From assembly GCA_022821645.1 (NCBI GenBank), contig JAJEDE010000011.1, forward strand, positions 124,001 through 188,000: a stretch of DNA of 64,000 bases. Reading direction: 5' to 3'. The DNA is from Chloroflexota bacterium (lineage in GTDB: Bacteria; Chloroflexota; UBA11872). The notes under the pieces were generated by a model that saw only the letters and a program-made list of their open reading frames with translations, had not been told where the DNA came from and made no database searches. Position numbers and translations under genes: made by a program. Shown in pieces: positions 43,969-54,001 of the stretch. Every line of letters begins with the position of its first letter. Position 1 is the first letter of the stretch.

Positions 43969-44179
43969 ATGTCCGGAAAAGGGCGGTACGGGCGCGGCCT
44001 GGATGGCACAATCGCGTATCGTTACGGTGACCGGTGCGCCGCTTCGGGGACCGGACCCGCGGGTGAACGGACACTCGACGGTTCCGCAACCCGAATCGTT
44101 GTGGTTCGCCAGCCTGCACCGCGCAGGCGGGACCCGCGGGTTGCCCGGCGGCTAATCGCTCACGAGAAAGAGGAGGGAC

Positions 44180-44452
44180 ATGCCCTTCAACGTTGGACCG
44201 TTCGAATTGATCATCATTCTGCTCATTGTCATCGCCGTGTTCGGCGCTGGCCGGATCGCGGGCATCGGCCGCGCGCTCGGCACCAGCGTGCGCGAATTCC
44301 GCGAAGAGGCGCGCAATGAGGAGGAAGAGGGCGAAGGCGAAGGTGAAGGTGACGGCGAGGACGAAACCGCCGTTACCGCCGAAGGCGCCACGGCCTCCGC
44401 TGCCGACGCCGAAACGCCTCCAGCGAAGAAGAAGGAAGAAACCACCAACTAA
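44180..44452 (+). CDS. tatA: Sec-independent translocase component TatA
   Basis: 90 codons, AGGAGG at 44171-44176 just before the ATG. A membrane helix at about 8-24 (FELIIILLIVIAVFGAG) with the FG hinge is followed by the amphipathic helix (GRIAGIGRALGTSVREFREEA) and a strongly acidic, then lysine-rich tail. TatA or TatB cannot be told apart from sequence. It would serve the several predicted Tat substrates in this window; no tatC is visible. Confidence 0.9.
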   Translation: MPFNVGPFELIIILLIVIAVFGAGRIAGIGRALGTSVREFREEARNEEEEGEGEGEGDGEDETAVTAEGATASAADAETPPAKKKEETTN

Positions 44453-44459
44453 GCGTTGG

Positions 44460-46073
44460 TTGAACGGCCCGTCCGGCTGGAAGGCCGGGCGGGCCGTTTG
44501 CGTTGTGCTGGCACTGGCGGCGGTCCTGGTACTTGGCCCGCATCCGTCCGCCGCCGCCCCGAACTTGCCGGAGACCATCCGGGTGCAGTTGACAGTGGCG
44601 CCCGGCACCCTGCGGCTGGTCCCGCCGCCAACGGCGACGGTCCAGGTGGACTCACAACTCCTGCCGTCCGAGGCCTCGGCGATGACGGTTGGGTGGGCCT
44701 TGCGCTACCTGCGGCTTCCGGCTCTCGAGGCCATGCCAATGGTGGACGCGCTGGCGGTCCGCACACCTGACGGAGCCTGGCCGGACGGACAGCTGCTGGT
44801 GGGCCCGTATGGCTGGGACGGCCGCGAGCGCCGGGACCGCCGGGTGCTGCGCTCGGAAACCGGCGCGGCACCCGCCCTGGCCACGCCGCGGGCAGGCCTG
44901 CACGTGGGCCGCCGGACCCTGGCGCCGCTTCCACAACTGATCGACATCCAGCCAGGCGACCTGGCCCATGTCACGACCATCAACGACCGTCCCTATCGCG
45001 GGCGGGTTCGCGTCGACCTCAGCGGCGGGGATCCACAGGTCGTCAACGAACTGCGGCTGGCCGACTACCTGGCATCGGTTGTGGGGTCCGAGATTCCGCC
45101 GACCTGGGAAGTCGAAGCGCTCAAGGCCCAGGCCGTGGCCGCGCGCAACTACGCCTTGCAGCAGGTGGACCCATCAGCCGACTACGACATCTGCGACTCG
45201 CAGTTTTGCCAAGCGTACGGCGGCGTGGCGAACGAGCACCCATCAACGATTCAGGCCGTGCGAGAAACTTCGGGCGTGGTCGCGATGTACGAGGGTGATC
45301 TGATCACCGCGTACTACTCCGCAAACATGGGCGATCACACGACCAGCGCGGCCGACGTGTGGGGGCGGGACGTGCCCTATTTGCGCGGGGTGCCATCGCC
45401 AAGCGACGCGGAAGCCCTGAGCACCAGTTGGGGCGCGGAGGGCTACCGCTGGACGCGCGCGATCCCCCTGCACCGGCTGGCCGACCTGAAGACGGGCAGC
45501 GGCGTGCTTGGGGTACTCAGCGAGGTTCGCGTTCTACGCGCCGCCCAGAGCGGGCAGCCCGCGGAAGTGGAACTGCTCGGCAATCAAGGCACGGTGACCC
45601 TGTCGGGCGACGCCATTCGAATCACCCTGGGGCTGCCCAGCGGATTCGCCGAGTTCCGCACCGTGCCCGCCGAGCGCCTGGTGCTGCTGAACCCAACCCC
45701 GCGGCGCGTGGCGGCGCTGCAAGCCGACGGCTACGCATTGGAGCAGCGGCGGCGCAGCGTGGCATTCGACCAGGCGCCGGCCGACGTCCGGCTGGTGCGT
45801 GGAGCGCTGGACGTCGTCGAGTTTCGCCTGCCGCCCCGCCTCGTGGTTAACGGACGGGGCTTTGGTCACGGCGTGGGCATGAGCCAGTGGGGCGCGCAGG
45901 GCCTGGCCAAAGACGGCTACTCGTTTGACCAGATTCTGACCCACTATTACCAGGGAGTCGTCGTGGAGCGCGTGGGCGAGGAATCCTCCGCAGAAGCTCG
46001 CTTCCGGACCGAGAGCCAAAACGTCAACCAGCGGATACGTAGCCTCCGGACGGAAACTGGTCCGCAAGGCTAG
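44460..46073 (+). CDS. SpoIID/LytB domain protein, secreted
   Basis: 537 codons, from TTG 44460, 7 nt after tatA; the sequence before this is tatA in another frame. N-terminal signal peptide (WKAGRAVCVVLALAAVLVLG, cleaved near AAA). The SpoIID domain has YRGRVRVDL, LADYLASVVGSEIPPTWEVEALKAQAVAARNYAL, DICDSQFCQAYGG, TSGVVAMYEGDLITAYYSANMG and the C-terminal GRGFGHGVGMSQWGAQGLAKDGY. Such proteins cleave or bind stripped peptidoglycan glycan; no sporulation genes are around. Confidence 0.93.
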   Translation: MNGPSGWKAGRAVCVVLALAAVLVLGPHPSAAAPNLPETIRVQLTVAPGTLRLVPPPTATVQVDSQLLPSEASAMTVGWALRYLRLPALEAMPMVDALAVRTPDGAWPDGQLLVGPYGWDGRERRDRRVLRSETGAAPALATPRAGLHVGRRTLAPLPQLIDIQPGDLAHVTTINDRPYRGRVRVDLSGGDPQVVNELRLADYLASVVGSEIPPTWEVEALKAQAVAARNYALQQVDPSADYDICDSQFCQAYGGVANEHPSTIQAVRETSGVVAMYEGDLITAYYSANMGDHTTSAADVWGRDVPYLRGVPSPSDAEALSTSWGAEGYRWTRAIPLHRLADLKTGSGVLGVLSEVRVLRAAQSGQPAEVELLGNQGTVTLSGDAIRITLGLPSGFAEFRTVPAERLVLLNPTPRRVAALQADGYALEQRRRSVAFDQAPADVRLVRGALDVVEFRLPPRLVVNGRGFGHGVGMSQWGAQGLAKDGYSFDQILTHYYQGVVVERVGEESSAEARFRTESQNVNQRIRSLRTETGPQG

Positions 46074-46251
46074 CGGCGGCGGGAGCGCGCGGTTCCAGCC
46101 CCCATTCAGCATGAGGGTTCAGGCGGAGTTCGCTGGTGGACGTGAGAGGCAGCGGAGGTCCGTCCATCTCGGCCGCGCCCGGGGACATCTCCAGCCAGGG
46201 GCGCAACTCAGGCGGACTGGAGTGGCCACCGGGTCGTCAGTAGGACGTCGC

Positions 46252-47283
46252 TCAGCTTGCCGCCGCCAAAGCCTCCGACGCCTTGCGTGCGTTGTCTGAG
46301 GTGGGATCGCGGCGCACGATGCGTTCGAGGTGGAGCCGTGCGGCCGGGTCGCCCTGCGCGGCACGTTCGACGGCCTCAGCGAACCCGCGCTCGCCGTAGC
46401 TGAGGTCGCGAGGAACGGTGGCCTGATCGCGGCCGGTCCAGTAGAACTTCAGCGCGTCGTCGGTCCAGTCGGCGTAGACGTCGTCCCAGTCGTAGGCGTT
46501 GTCCTGCGACAGATGGGGCGTGAGCATGTGCTCGGCGATCGGCTCGTGGATGGACTGATAGCGATTGTCGAGGGAGATGCGCATGCGGTCCTCGGTGACA
46601 TTCGGCAAGGCCTTGTGGACCGTGAGGCTGTGGAACAAGAGGGCATCGCCCATCTCGTAATTGGTCGAGCGCCAAGTTCCTTGCTGGGCCTCATCGTCGA
46701 CCACCAGGGAGCCGGCGCCAAGGGAGAAGTGGTGATCGACGACCTTGCCGACCTTGTGGGTACCGGGGACCACAGCGAGGCCGCCGAGTTCTTCCGGGCA
46801 GTCGCCCACGGGCGCCCAGCAGGTGTAGGTATCAAAGGTGCCCTGGAAGTGCACGAAGTCCTGGTGGGCCGGCGTGGTGTGGTCGGTGTACTGGGGGAAC
46901 CAGATGCGTGCGATCTTCATGGGATGTGGAAGCACGGGCGCGTCGATGATCTTGCCCATCGCGTCCATGATCACCGGCCAGTGCCCGGACCGGTGAAACT
47001 CCTGCAGCTTGTAGACCTCGTGATAGACGTCGGTGTAGCCAACGTCGCCCTCGGTGCACTGGGCCTCGATAACGGCGATGCCGTCCATCGGATCAGTGCC
47101 AGCTTGCAGCCAGCCGTGCTGCTGAAGGACTTCCGTCATAGCGCGCCGCAGGGACCGCATGTCGTGAGGGCTAAAGAGCCCCTTAATAAAAACGTAGCCC
47201 TCGGTGTCCATGCGGGCACGCAGTTCAGGCGGATCGTCAAGTGCGTCGTTCGAAACCCGGAGTTCCTGCCACTCGTCCGCCAT
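46252..47283 (-). CDS. Phytanoyl-CoA dioxygenase family protein
   Basis: 343 codons from ATG 47283 (a TTG 42 nt upstream is possible). Non-haem Fe(II)/2-oxoglutarate dioxygenase of the PhyH type: RMDTEGYVFIKGLF start, the iron-binding H-x-D in TTPAHQDFVHFQ, the distal His region FHSLTVHKALPN, and RISLDNRYQ for 2-oxoglutarate. Residues after about 280 form a helical extension. Substrate unknown. Likely its own transcript: two hairpins lie in the gap upstream. Confidence 0.9.
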   Translation of the reverse strand: MADEWQELRVSNDALDDPPELRARMDTEGYVFIKGLFSPHDMRSLRRAMTEVLQQHGWLQAGTDPMDGIAVIEAQCTEGDVGYTDVYHEVYKLQEFHRSGHWPVIMDAMGKIIDAPVLPHPMKIARIWFPQYTDHTTPAHQDFVHFQGTFDTYTCWAPVGDCPEELGGLAVVPGTHKVGKVVDHHFSLGAGSLVVDDEAQQGTWRSTNYEMGDALLFHSLTVHKALPNVTEDRMRISLDNRYQSIHEPIAEHMLTPHLSQDNAYDWDDVYADWTDDALKFYWTGRDQATVPRDLSYGERGFAEAVERAAQGDPAARLHLERIVRRDPTSDNARKASEALAAAS

Positions 47284-47347
47284 CTCAGGCTCGCTTTCGG
47301 ATGCAAGGCGTTTTCGCTTGTTCAATTCCGAAGTTTACTAGGCGACG

Positions 47348-47393
47348 CCCGGCGCATACGGATGGTCGCCGGGAGACGCAACGTCTCGTCTCC
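47348..47393 (-). terminator. Two neighbouring stem-loops between yhhQ and the PhyH gene
   Basis: CCCGGCG (47348-47354) pairs with CGCCGGG (47367-47373), and GGAGACG (47372-47378) with CGTCTCC (47387-47393). They lie between two minus-strand genes, so they may end yhhQ transcription. No T-run. Confidence 0.4.
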
Positions 47394-47429
47394 GAAGCGG
47401 CGAGTTCGGAGCAACGCGCCCTCCGCACC

Positions 47430-48077
47430 TCAGGACTGCCCGATGGCGACCGGCAGTGACTGTTCGATCCGCTGGCCGTGCCGTCGAATCGCGCCGACCA
47501 TGACGTAGACCAATGGGGTGTCGACGACGGCCACGATGAGCTTGGCCACGTACAGGGTCACTATCGTGTTGATAAGCACGTCCGTGGGAATCGTCCCCGC
47601 AAACGCGATCGTCACGAACAGGACCGTGTCGAACGCCTGCGACACAACCGTCGAGGCCGTATTCCGCAGCCAGAGATAGCGCCCCTTGGTGACTCTACGC
47701 CAGAAGTGGAAGGCGATGACGTCGTGGTTCTGGGCGAGCAGATACGCCACCATCGAGCCCAGCACGATGCGCGGCACGCTGCCGAGTATGCGTTCGTAGC
47801 CGGCCTGCGCGTCCCAGGCCTCGGCACCGGGCAGGATTTGCCCGATGAAGAGAATCAGGACCATCGTCAGGCTGAATAGGAATCCGAGCCAGACAATCCG
47901 GGTTGCGATCTTGCGTCCGTAGACCTCGGCGATGGTGTCGGACAGCAGGAAGGTAAAGGGGTAGGTGACGATGCTGGCGGTCATCACGAAGCCTCCCACC
48001 GAAATCAGCTTCACCGCGATGATGTTGGAGAGAATTAGAAAGGTGATGAAGGCCATGGCCAGGGCCGTGAGAATCAC
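47430..48077 (-). CDS. yhhQ: Queuosine precursor transporter, YhhQ/VUT family
   Basis: 215 codons from GTG 48077, with AGGAG 10 nt upstream. Six-helix membrane protein: IVTYPFTFLLSDTIAEVYGRK is the diagnostic start, followed by ILGSVPRIVLGSMVAYLLAQNHDVIAFHFW and FDTVLFVTIAFAG. Imports 7-cyano-7-deazaguanine-type precursors for tRNA queuosine in other bacteria. No clear preQ1 riboswitch was found in the leader. Confidence 0.92.
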   Translation of the reverse strand: MILTALAMAFITFLILSNIIAVKLISVGGFVMTASIVTYPFTFLLSDTIAEVYGRKIATRIVWLGFLFSLTMVLILFIGQILPGAEAWDAQAGYERILGSVPRIVLGSMVAYLLAQNHDVIAFHFWRRVTKGRYLWLRNTASTVVSQAFDTVLFVTIAFAGTIPTDVLINTIVTLYVAKLIVAVVDTPLVYVMVGAIRRHGQRIEQSLPVAIGQS

Positions 48078-48128
48078 TGGTGAGCGCTCCTGACTTCAAC
48101 GCGGAGGTTTCCGACCTCGGGACGCGAG

Positions 48129-48163
48129 AGTTTAGTGCACACGGCCAGACCATCGACCGATGG
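48129..48163 (-). promoter_or_regulatory. Putative yhhQ promoter with shared palindrome
   Basis: TAAACT -10 (48134-48129) with the 14-bp palindrome at 48150-48163 lying over the expected -35. The same palindrome sits over the thpR -35 about 16 kb away. Confidence 0.35.
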
Positions 48164-48298
48164 GGCGCAGTCGGGCTCGGCAGTGTTCGGGTCCGGCCAG
48201 TGCGGGCGAAGCGCCGTGGACGAATCCAGCCCGCGGGACTCCGAGAACCGAGTCCAGGGCAGCCTTGCCGTTCGACCCAACCAAGCACCTGGCCAGAC

Positions 48299-50893
48299 CT
48301 ACGCCGCGAGCAACTCCCCGGCCTGGAATCGGAGGTGACTATCAACCGCGTCGACCGTTACCGGCGCGCCGTCCGGAATGTCGCCTCGCAAGATGCGATC
48401 GGAGAGGGCGTCCAGGAGCGTTCGCTGAATTGCGCGACGGAGCGGACGCGCCCCATATGAGGGGTCATACCCCTGCTCGGCCAGCAGGTCCAGCGCCGCC
48501 GGTGTGAACTCCAGCTCGATTCCGCGCTCGGCCAGTCGACGGTTCACGTCCGCGACGCGCAAACCGACGATCTCACGGAGTTGATCGCGCGTCAGCGGCT
48601 GAAAGACCACGATGTCGTCCAGGCGGTTCAACAACTCGGGGCGAAAGTGTGCCCTGGCCGCGGCCAGCGCCCGCTCGTCCACGTCCGCGGGGCGAACCGC
48701 CAGCGCATTCATGATGGCCGCGCCGCCGATGTTGCTGGTGAGGATGACGACGACGTTGCGGAAGTCGACCAGGCGGCCGTGGCCGTCGGTCAGGCGACCG
48801 TCGTCCAGGATCTGCAACAAGTTGTTCAGCACATCGGGGTGCGCTTTCTCGACCTCATCGAACAGCACGACGCTATATGGATGGCGGCGCACCGCTTCGG
48901 TCAGCTGTCCCGCTTCGTCATAGCCCACGTAGCCCGGCGGCGCGCCGATCATGCGGCTGACGGCGTGACGCTCCATGTATTCGCTCATGTCCAGCCGGGT
49001 CAGCGCCTGTTCGTCATCGAACAGCTGCTCCGCGAGCGCGCGGGCCAGTTCGGTCTTGCCGACACCGGTGGGTCCAAGGAAAAGCAGTGAACCCAGCGGC
49101 CGGTTCGGGTCCTGCAAGCCGGCGCGGGCGCGGCGTACGGCCGTCGATACGGCGCGAACAGCGTCGTCCTGGCCCACGACACGCGCGTGCAGACGCTCTT
49201 CCAGTTGCAGCAACTTGCGCGCGTCGCCTTCCAGCAGCTTGTTGACCGGGATGCCGGTCCGGAGGGCGACGACATCGGCGATGTCTTCTTCGTCGACGTG
49301 CTTTCGGACCAGCCGGTAGCCGTCGGCAATAGCGGCCTCGGCCTCCGACAGCGCCTGGCGGGCCTCGAGGAGGTCGCCGTAGCGAATGCGCGCCGCGGTC
49401 TCGAGATCCATCTCACGGGTGGCTCGCTCGAGCTCGGTTTGCAACTCGTCCACTCGGCGCTTCAGATCGGCGATACCGTCAGCGGCCGCCAGTTCGCGGT
49501 CCCAGCGGGCCTGCAATGACCGCTGGTCTTCCTGCAGGGTGGCCAGCTCGGATTCCAGCGCGGCCAGGCGTTCGCGGGAAGCTTGGTCCTCTTCCTTGCG
49601 CAGGCCCTCGCGCTCGATCTCGAGCTGCACGACCTTGCGGTTGAGTTCGTCGAGTTCCGCCGGCGCCGAGGTGAGCTCCATCCGCAGCCGCCTGGCGGCT
49701 TCGTCAACGGCGTCGATGGCCTTGTCGGGCAACTGCCGGTCGGAGATGTAGCGATGCGCCAGGGTCGCGGCCGCAATCAGCGCACTGTCGCGGATTTGCA
49801 CCTGGTGGTGGGTCTCGTAGCGATCGCGGAGCCCGCGCAGGATCGAGATGGTGTCCTCGACCGACGGCTCTTCGACCAGGACCGGCTGGAAGCGCCGCTC
49901 GAGGGCGGCGTCGGACTCCACGTGCTTTCGGTATTCGTTGAGCGTGGTTGCGCCGACCGCGTGCAATTCGCCGCGCGCCAGCATGGGCTTGAGCATGTTG
50001 GCGGCGTCCATGGCGCCTTCGGCTGCGCCGGCGCCGACGACGGTGTGGAGTTCGTCGATGAAGGGCACGATCTCGCCTTCGGCGGCCGTGATTTCCTGGA
50101 GGACCGCTTTCAGACGCTCTTCGAATTCCCCGCGATATTTGGCGCCAGCGAGCATGGTCCCGAAGTCGAGCGCGAGGACACGCTTGTTCTTCAGCCCTTC
50201 GGGCACATCACCGCGCACGATCCGCTGGGCGAGGCCTTCGACAATGGCGGTCTTGCCGACGCCGGGTTCGCCCAGGAGCACCGGGTTGTTCTTGGTGTGG
50301 CGGCTGAGGATCTGGATGACGCGCCGAATCTCTTCGTCGCGCCCAATCACCGGGTCCAACTTGCCGCGGTCGGCCAGGTCGGTGAGGTCGACGGCGTATT
50401 TGGCCAGGGCATCGAACGATGCCTCGGGCGACTGGGAGGTTACGCGCTGCGCGCCGCGCATCTCGCGCAGCGCCGACAAGAGGGACTCGCGAGTGATCCC
50501 GGCGTCCAGCAGAAGGCGAGACGCCTCGTCTCCATGTTCAAGCAGCGCCAGCAGCAGGTGCTCGGTGGAGACGTATTCGTCGCCGAACGACGCCAGTTCG
50601 TCGTGGCTGTGCACCAGCACATCACGCGCGGCCGGCGACAGCTGCGGCGATGCGGCATCGCCGCGAACGCGCGGCAGCCGTTCGAGCGCGGCCTCGGTCG
50701 CCGACCGCAGGTCGGGCGTCGACGCCCCAGCCCGCTCGAGCGTGGCAACCGCGATGCCTTCGCCGTCGGCCAATAGCGCGGCCAGCAGGTGCTGGGGATG
50801 GATTTGGGCGTGGCCGAGTTCGGTCGCGAGGCTCGCCGCCGCACCGATGGCCTGCCGGGACCGCTCGGTCAATCGATTTATGTCAAATGCCAT
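48299..50893 (-). CDS. clpB: ATP-dependent chaperone ClpB
   Basis: 864 codons, start ATG 50893 with AAGGAGGT ending 8 nt upstream. Hexameric disaggregase working with DnaK. N-domain (residues 1-145), first AAA+ module with Walker A in [15 protein letters not shown] and Walker [14 protein letters not shown], a coiled-coil middle domain (about 400-520, present, so ClpB not ClpA), and a second module with [14 protein letters not shown] and Walker [15 protein letters not shown]. The promoter lies about 130 nt upstream. Confidence 0.96.
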   Translation of the reverse strand: MAFDINRLTERSRQAIGAAASLATELGHAQIHPQHLLAALLADGEGIAVATLERAGASTPDLRSATEAALERLPRVRGDAASPQLSPAARDVLVHSHDELASFGDEYVSTEHLLLALLEHGDEASRLLLDAGITRESLLSALREMRGAQRVTSQSPEASFDALAKYAVDLTDLADRGKLDPVIGRDEEIRRVIQILSRHTKNNPVLLGEPGVGKTAIVEGLAQRIVRGDVPEGLKNKRVLALDFGTMLAGAKYRGEFEERLKAVLQEITAAEGEIVPFIDELHTVVGAGAAEGAMDAANMLKPMLARGELHAVGATTLNEYRKHVESDAALERRFQPVLVEEPSVEDTISILRGLRDRYETHHQVQIRDSALIAAATLAHRYISDRQLPDKAIDAVDEAARRLRMELTSAPAELDELNRKVVQLEIEREGLRKEEDQASRERLAALESELATLQEDQRSLQARWDRELAAADGIADLKRRVDELQTELERATREMDLETAARIRYGDLLEARQALSEAEAAIADGYRLVRKHVDEEDIADVVALRTGIPVNKLLEGDARKLLQLEERLHARVVGQDDAVRAVSTAVRRARAGLQDPNRPLGSLLFLGPTGVGKTELARALAEQLFDDEQALTRLDMSEYMERHAVSRMIGAPPGYVGYDEAGQLTEAVRRHPYSVVLFDEVEKAHPDVLNNLLQILDDGRLTDGHGRLVDFRNVVVILTSNIGGAAIMNALAVRPADVDERALAAARAHFRPELLNRLDDIVVFQPLTRDQLREIVGLRVADVNRRLAERGIELEFTPAALDLLAEQGYDPSYGARPLRRAIQRTLLDALSDRILRGDIPDGAPVTVDAVDSHLRFQAGELLAA

Positions 50894-51281
50894 ATCCGCG
50901 AACCTCCTTGTTCGCCGATGTAACGGGACTACGCGCCGTGGGGTTGCCGTGGTGACCGGACTGCGGGTGGTCGCTCGATATCAGGTCGCGAGCCATCAGG
51001 CCGCCCGAATCCAATACCTTCGCCCGTTACCTTTATATCATCTGAGTGTCTATCTATCAAGATTTTTCTCATACGGAACGCAGGTGCGGCCTGCATGACT
51101 GCGGGCGGCCAAGCGTTTGGGCGACCGCAGAGGAGCGTGGCGCCGCAGTTCATGCAGGGAATCCACTCGCAAGCGCCTAGTCGATTCCCCGCCAACGCGG
51201 GCCGCGCCGATGAAGGCTCCGCCGCCGGTTATGCTCGCGCGCGCAACGTGACGCGTTGGGCTTGGCCCAGCGGAGGCGGCG
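50894..51281. other. Divergent region between clpB and the M19 gene
   Basis: 388 bases without a gene. Holds the clpB promoter and a leader of about 130 nt. A weak 8-bp inverted repeat (CCAACGCG 51191-51198, CGCGTTGG 51253-51260) lies on the M19 side, with GCGGAGG just before the M19 ATG. Confidence 0.45.
51032..51060 (-). promoter_or_regulatory. clpB promoter
   Basis: Read on the minus strand: -35 TTGATA (51060-51055), spacer 17 nt, -10 TATAAA (51037-51032), each one base from the housekeeping consensus. No CIRCE-type inverted repeat was seen nearby. Confidence 0.65.
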
Positions 51282-52301
51282 ATGACGACTGAGCAGTGGG
51301 TTCCCGGCGCGGCGGCTCGCCGCCTGTTTGAATCGGCCGTGGTGATCGACGGCCTGGATACCAGCAACTGGGGCGCCGAGCAGATATTTCGCGAGCTGCG
51401 CGATGGGGGCGTGACGGCCTGTAACGCCACCTCGGCGATCTGGCACAACTTTCAGCAGACCCTGGACAACATCACGACGTGGCTGCACTGGTTCGAGGAG
51501 TTCGGCGAGTACATCCGGCCGATTCACACGGTGGCCGACATTCACGCCGCGAAGGCGGAAGGACGTACCGGGATCATCCTGGGCTGGCAGAACGCGACGC
51601 CGGTGGAGAACGACGTTCGGCGTTTCCGGCTCTTTCACGCCCTGGGCGTGCGGATCGTCCAGCTGACGTACAACGAGCGGAACCTGTTCGGGAATGGCTG
51701 CTGGGAGCGCACGGACGAAGGCGTGAGCGTGATCGGCCTGGCGGCGATCCGCGAGATGAACAAGCTGGGCATCCTGATCGACCTTTCGCACGTGGGCGAC
51801 CGCACGGTGCTGGACACGATTGAGCACTCGGAGCAGCCGGTGGTGTTTACGCACGCCAATGCGCGTTCGCAGACTGACTACCCGCGAAACAAGACGGACG
51901 AGGCGATTCGCGCCCTGACCGCCAAGGGTGGAATCGTGGGCGCCAATGCGTTTCCGAATCACCACCGACACGCTTACGAGTCCACGCTGGACGATTACCT
52001 GGACGCGGTCGACTACCTGGTGGACATGGTGGGGCCGGACCAAGTGGCCGTTGGCACCGACTTCTGCATGGGGCAGAGCCGCGAGTGGTTTGCGTGGATC
52101 GGCTCGTCGCACGGCCACGAGCCGTACCTGAAGTCCGGCGACGTGCCGCAGCCCTACCGCCACCTGCATGGCTTTGCCGGTCCGCTGGAGTTCGTGAACG
52201 TGGCCGAGGGGCTGCTACGGCGGGGTTACGGCGAAGACGACGCTCGCAAGATCCTGGGCGGCAACTGGCTGCGGTTGTTCGGCGAAGTGTGGCGCGGCTG
52301 A
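51282..52301 (+). CDS. Membrane dipeptidase (M19) family protein with altered metal site
   Basis: 339 codons. TIM-barrel fold of renal dipeptidase: VVIDGLDTSNW at 20-30 occupies the place of the usual DGHND, and the DLSH (H170) and THANAR (H191) ligands are kept, as are GVRIVQLTYNERN and QVAVGTDFCMG. The first His and Asp of HxD are replaced (GLDT), and the bridging Glu region reads GWQNA. Either a different metal arrangement or loss of hydrolysis. Read alone, it starts after GCGGAGGCGGCG. Confidence 0.83.
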   Translation: MTTEQWVPGAAARRLFESAVVIDGLDTSNWGAEQIFRELRDGGVTACNATSAIWHNFQQTLDNITTWLHWFEEFGEYIRPIHTVADIHAAKAEGRTGIILGWQNATPVENDVRRFRLFHALGVRIVQLTYNERNLFGNGCWERTDEGVSVIGLAAIREMNKLGILIDLSHVGDRTVLDTIEHSEQPVVFTHANARSQTDYPRNKTDEAIRALTAKGGIVGANAFPNHHRHAYESTLDDYLDAVDYLVDMVGPDQVAVGTDFCMGQSREWFAWIGSSHGHEPYLKSGDVPQPYRHLHGFAGPLEFVNVAEGLLRRGYGEDDARKILGGNWLRLFGEVWRG

Positions 52302-52323
52302 TCGCCAGCGTTTAGCCGGCCTC

Positions 52324-53475
52324 CTACCAGTGCTGGCTCACCGCCGACGGATCGCGGTCAAGGCGGAACCGGCTCAGGTCCCACTGGGTGGCGCCGCGGG
52401 TTGCGAGGTCGGCCATGATCTGGCCGATCAGGATGCCGAACTTGAAGCCGTGCCCCGAAAACCCGGCTGCGACCAGCGCGTTATCGAGGTTCGGTACGCG
52501 GTCGATGATGAAGTCCGAGTCCGGGGTCATCGAATAGGTGCAGGTCTTGCTGTAGATCACCTCGGCGTCGCGCAGGCCGGGCATGTGACGGCCCAGGAAG
52601 TCCCGTAGTTTGGCGAGCGCGACGGGATCCTCGTGCTCGCGGTCGCGGTCAGGGTCGAATGGCTCGCCGATCATGTCGTCGGCGACCTTGACGCAGCCGC
52701 GCCAGTGCACGGGGAAGCCGTAGAACTGGGTATCCATGACGGAGAACGGTGTGAGGCGCGGGGACTCGTAGGAAGCCGGATCCGCAGGCCTCAAGTAGTG
52801 CAGACGAGCAGCGGTCGGTTGCACGCGGACCGGGAGCTGCGGCAGCAGGCGGGCGGTCCAGGGGCCGGCCGTGAAGACGACTACTTCGCCTTGGAATGTG
52901 CGTCCGTCGCTTGTCTCCACGGACGTAAGGCGGCCGCCGGACTCACTCAGCTCGACAACTTCAGCGCCCGTACATAGGTCCGCGCCGTGCTCAGCAGCGG
53001 CCTCAGCCAGCGCGCGAGTCGCGGGTCCGGCGGCGATGTATCCGCCAACACCCTCCATGATGTAGCCGGAATCCACGTTGGCGAACTGCGGAAACTCCCG
53101 GCGAACGTCCTGGGCATCCAGCCAGCGAGGCTCGTAGCCCAGGTCGCACAGACCCTGGTAGCCGTCGCGCAGCGGTTCGAAGTCCGGCCGGGTTTGCAGG
53201 GTGAGGGTCCCAGTCTCCCGGTAGTAGTTCGTGCCTGACCGGCGGTCGAACTGCTTCCAGAGCTCCACGGCCCCGGCGACCATTCGGGTGTAGGCCGCCT
53301 GGCCGCGGTACTGGTACCTGATGGTGCGGGACTCGTCGGCGGATGACGCGCGGACGTGGGCGGGGCTGAACTGTTCGAGCAGGGCCACGCGCTTGCCGGC
53401 GCGGCTGAGCCAGTAGGCGGTGGCACTGCCCATGACGCCCGCGCCGACGACTACTACTTCATACACGCTTGCCAC
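52324..53475 (-). CDS. FAD-dependent N-methyl amino acid oxidase, sarcosine-oxidase-like
   Basis: 383 codons. Monomeric sarcosine oxidase/N-methyltryptophan oxidase type: the FAD motif VVVVGAGVMGSATAYWLS at the N-terminus, RASSADESRTIRYQY, and the flavin-linking cysteine in YSKTCTYSMTPDSDF at Cys312, where covalently flavinylated relatives have theirs. It removes N-methyl groups from amino acids giving formaldehyde and hydrogen peroxide. It converges with the M19 gene, stop to stop about 20 nt apart. Confidence 0.92.
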   Translation of the reverse strand: MASVYEVVVVGAGVMGSATAYWLSRAGKRVALLEQFSPAHVRASSADESRTIRYQYRGQAAYTRMVAGAVELWKQFDRRSGTNYYRETGTLTLQTRPDFEPLRDGYQGLCDLGYEPRWLDAQDVRREFPQFANVDSGYIMEGVGGYIAAGPATRALAEAAAEHGADLCTGAEVVELSESGGRLTSVETSDGRTFQGEVVVFTAGPWTARLLPQLPVRVQPTAARLHYLRPADPASYESPRLTPFSVMDTQFYGFPVHWRGCVKVADDMIGEPFDPDRDREHEDPVALAKLRDFLGRHMPGLRDAEVIYSKTCTYSMTPDSDFIIDRVPNLDNALVAAGFSGHGFKFGILIGQIMADLATRGATQWDLSRFRLDRDPSAVSQHW

Positions 53476-53537
53476 TTGCTCCCGGCGATTCCGCTGAGCC
53501 CCATGCTATGCGGCCTGCACTTCGGATAACCAGCGCG

Positions 53538-53954
53538 TCAGGGCAGCTTCTCGAATTCGGCCATGAGGTCGGGTTCATAGCGCAGGACGCCGAAGGCTCC
53601 AGGGCACTCGCGCTGCATGGCTTCGGCCAGTTCCGCCTGGCGCATGCCGTCGTCGCGAGCGAACTGCAATGCACCGAGAAAAAAGGCCGGTTCGCTGACG
53701 AGCAGGGTGTTTTCGAGGGCGTCGCACACCCGCAGCGCCGCGTCCCAGCGACGCGCCTCGAGCGCGTCAAGCGGCGTCGGTTCCGGAGTGACCTCCGGTC
53801 GCGGCTCGGCGGTGGGTGTGGGCTGAGGTTGGGGTGTGGGTGTCGGCTGAACGTCGGTCTGGCTCGCACCACACGCGCTCAGCCACAGCACGAGGCTCAG
53901 GCCGAGCGCGACAATGACTGGCAAGCGCGGAGCCTGGTCAGCGCGACCAGACAC
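53538..53954 (-). CDS. Small lipoprotein
   Basis: 138 codons from GTG 53954, which gives a short basic n-region before a hydrophobic segment and the lipobox LSAC; a TTG at 53924 is an alternative. The mature part begins with a Pro/Thr linker (QPTPTPQPQPTPT) and ends with a helical domain with two cysteines (RVCDALENTLL, QRECPGAFGVL). Exported and lipid-anchored. Function unknown. The Gfo/Idh gene ends 47 nt upstream. Confidence 0.6.
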   Translation of the reverse strand: MSGRADQAPRLPVIVALGLSLVLWLSACGASQTDVQPTPTPQPQPTPTAEPRPEVTPEPTPLDALEARRWDAALRVCDALENTLLVSEPAFFLGALQFARDDGMRQAELAEAMQRECPGAFGVLRYEPDLMAEFEKLP

Positions 53955-54001
53955 GCTTCCCGGCCCGGCTGCAACTGGCGGGGTGAACCCTATTCGCTTG
54001 C

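Noticed and set aside
43969..44179. Possible small gene or RNA between the carboxypeptidase and tatA
   Set aside because: The only frame runs into tatA in another frame and has shadow composition; a 6-bp hairpin is too weak to call.
46074..46251. Possible gene remnant downstream of the PhyH gene
   Set aside because: Short frames without start signal or recognisable homology.
48078..48298. preQ1 riboswitch before yhhQ
   Set aside because: No matching consensus; only a small hairpin and the shared palindrome are present.
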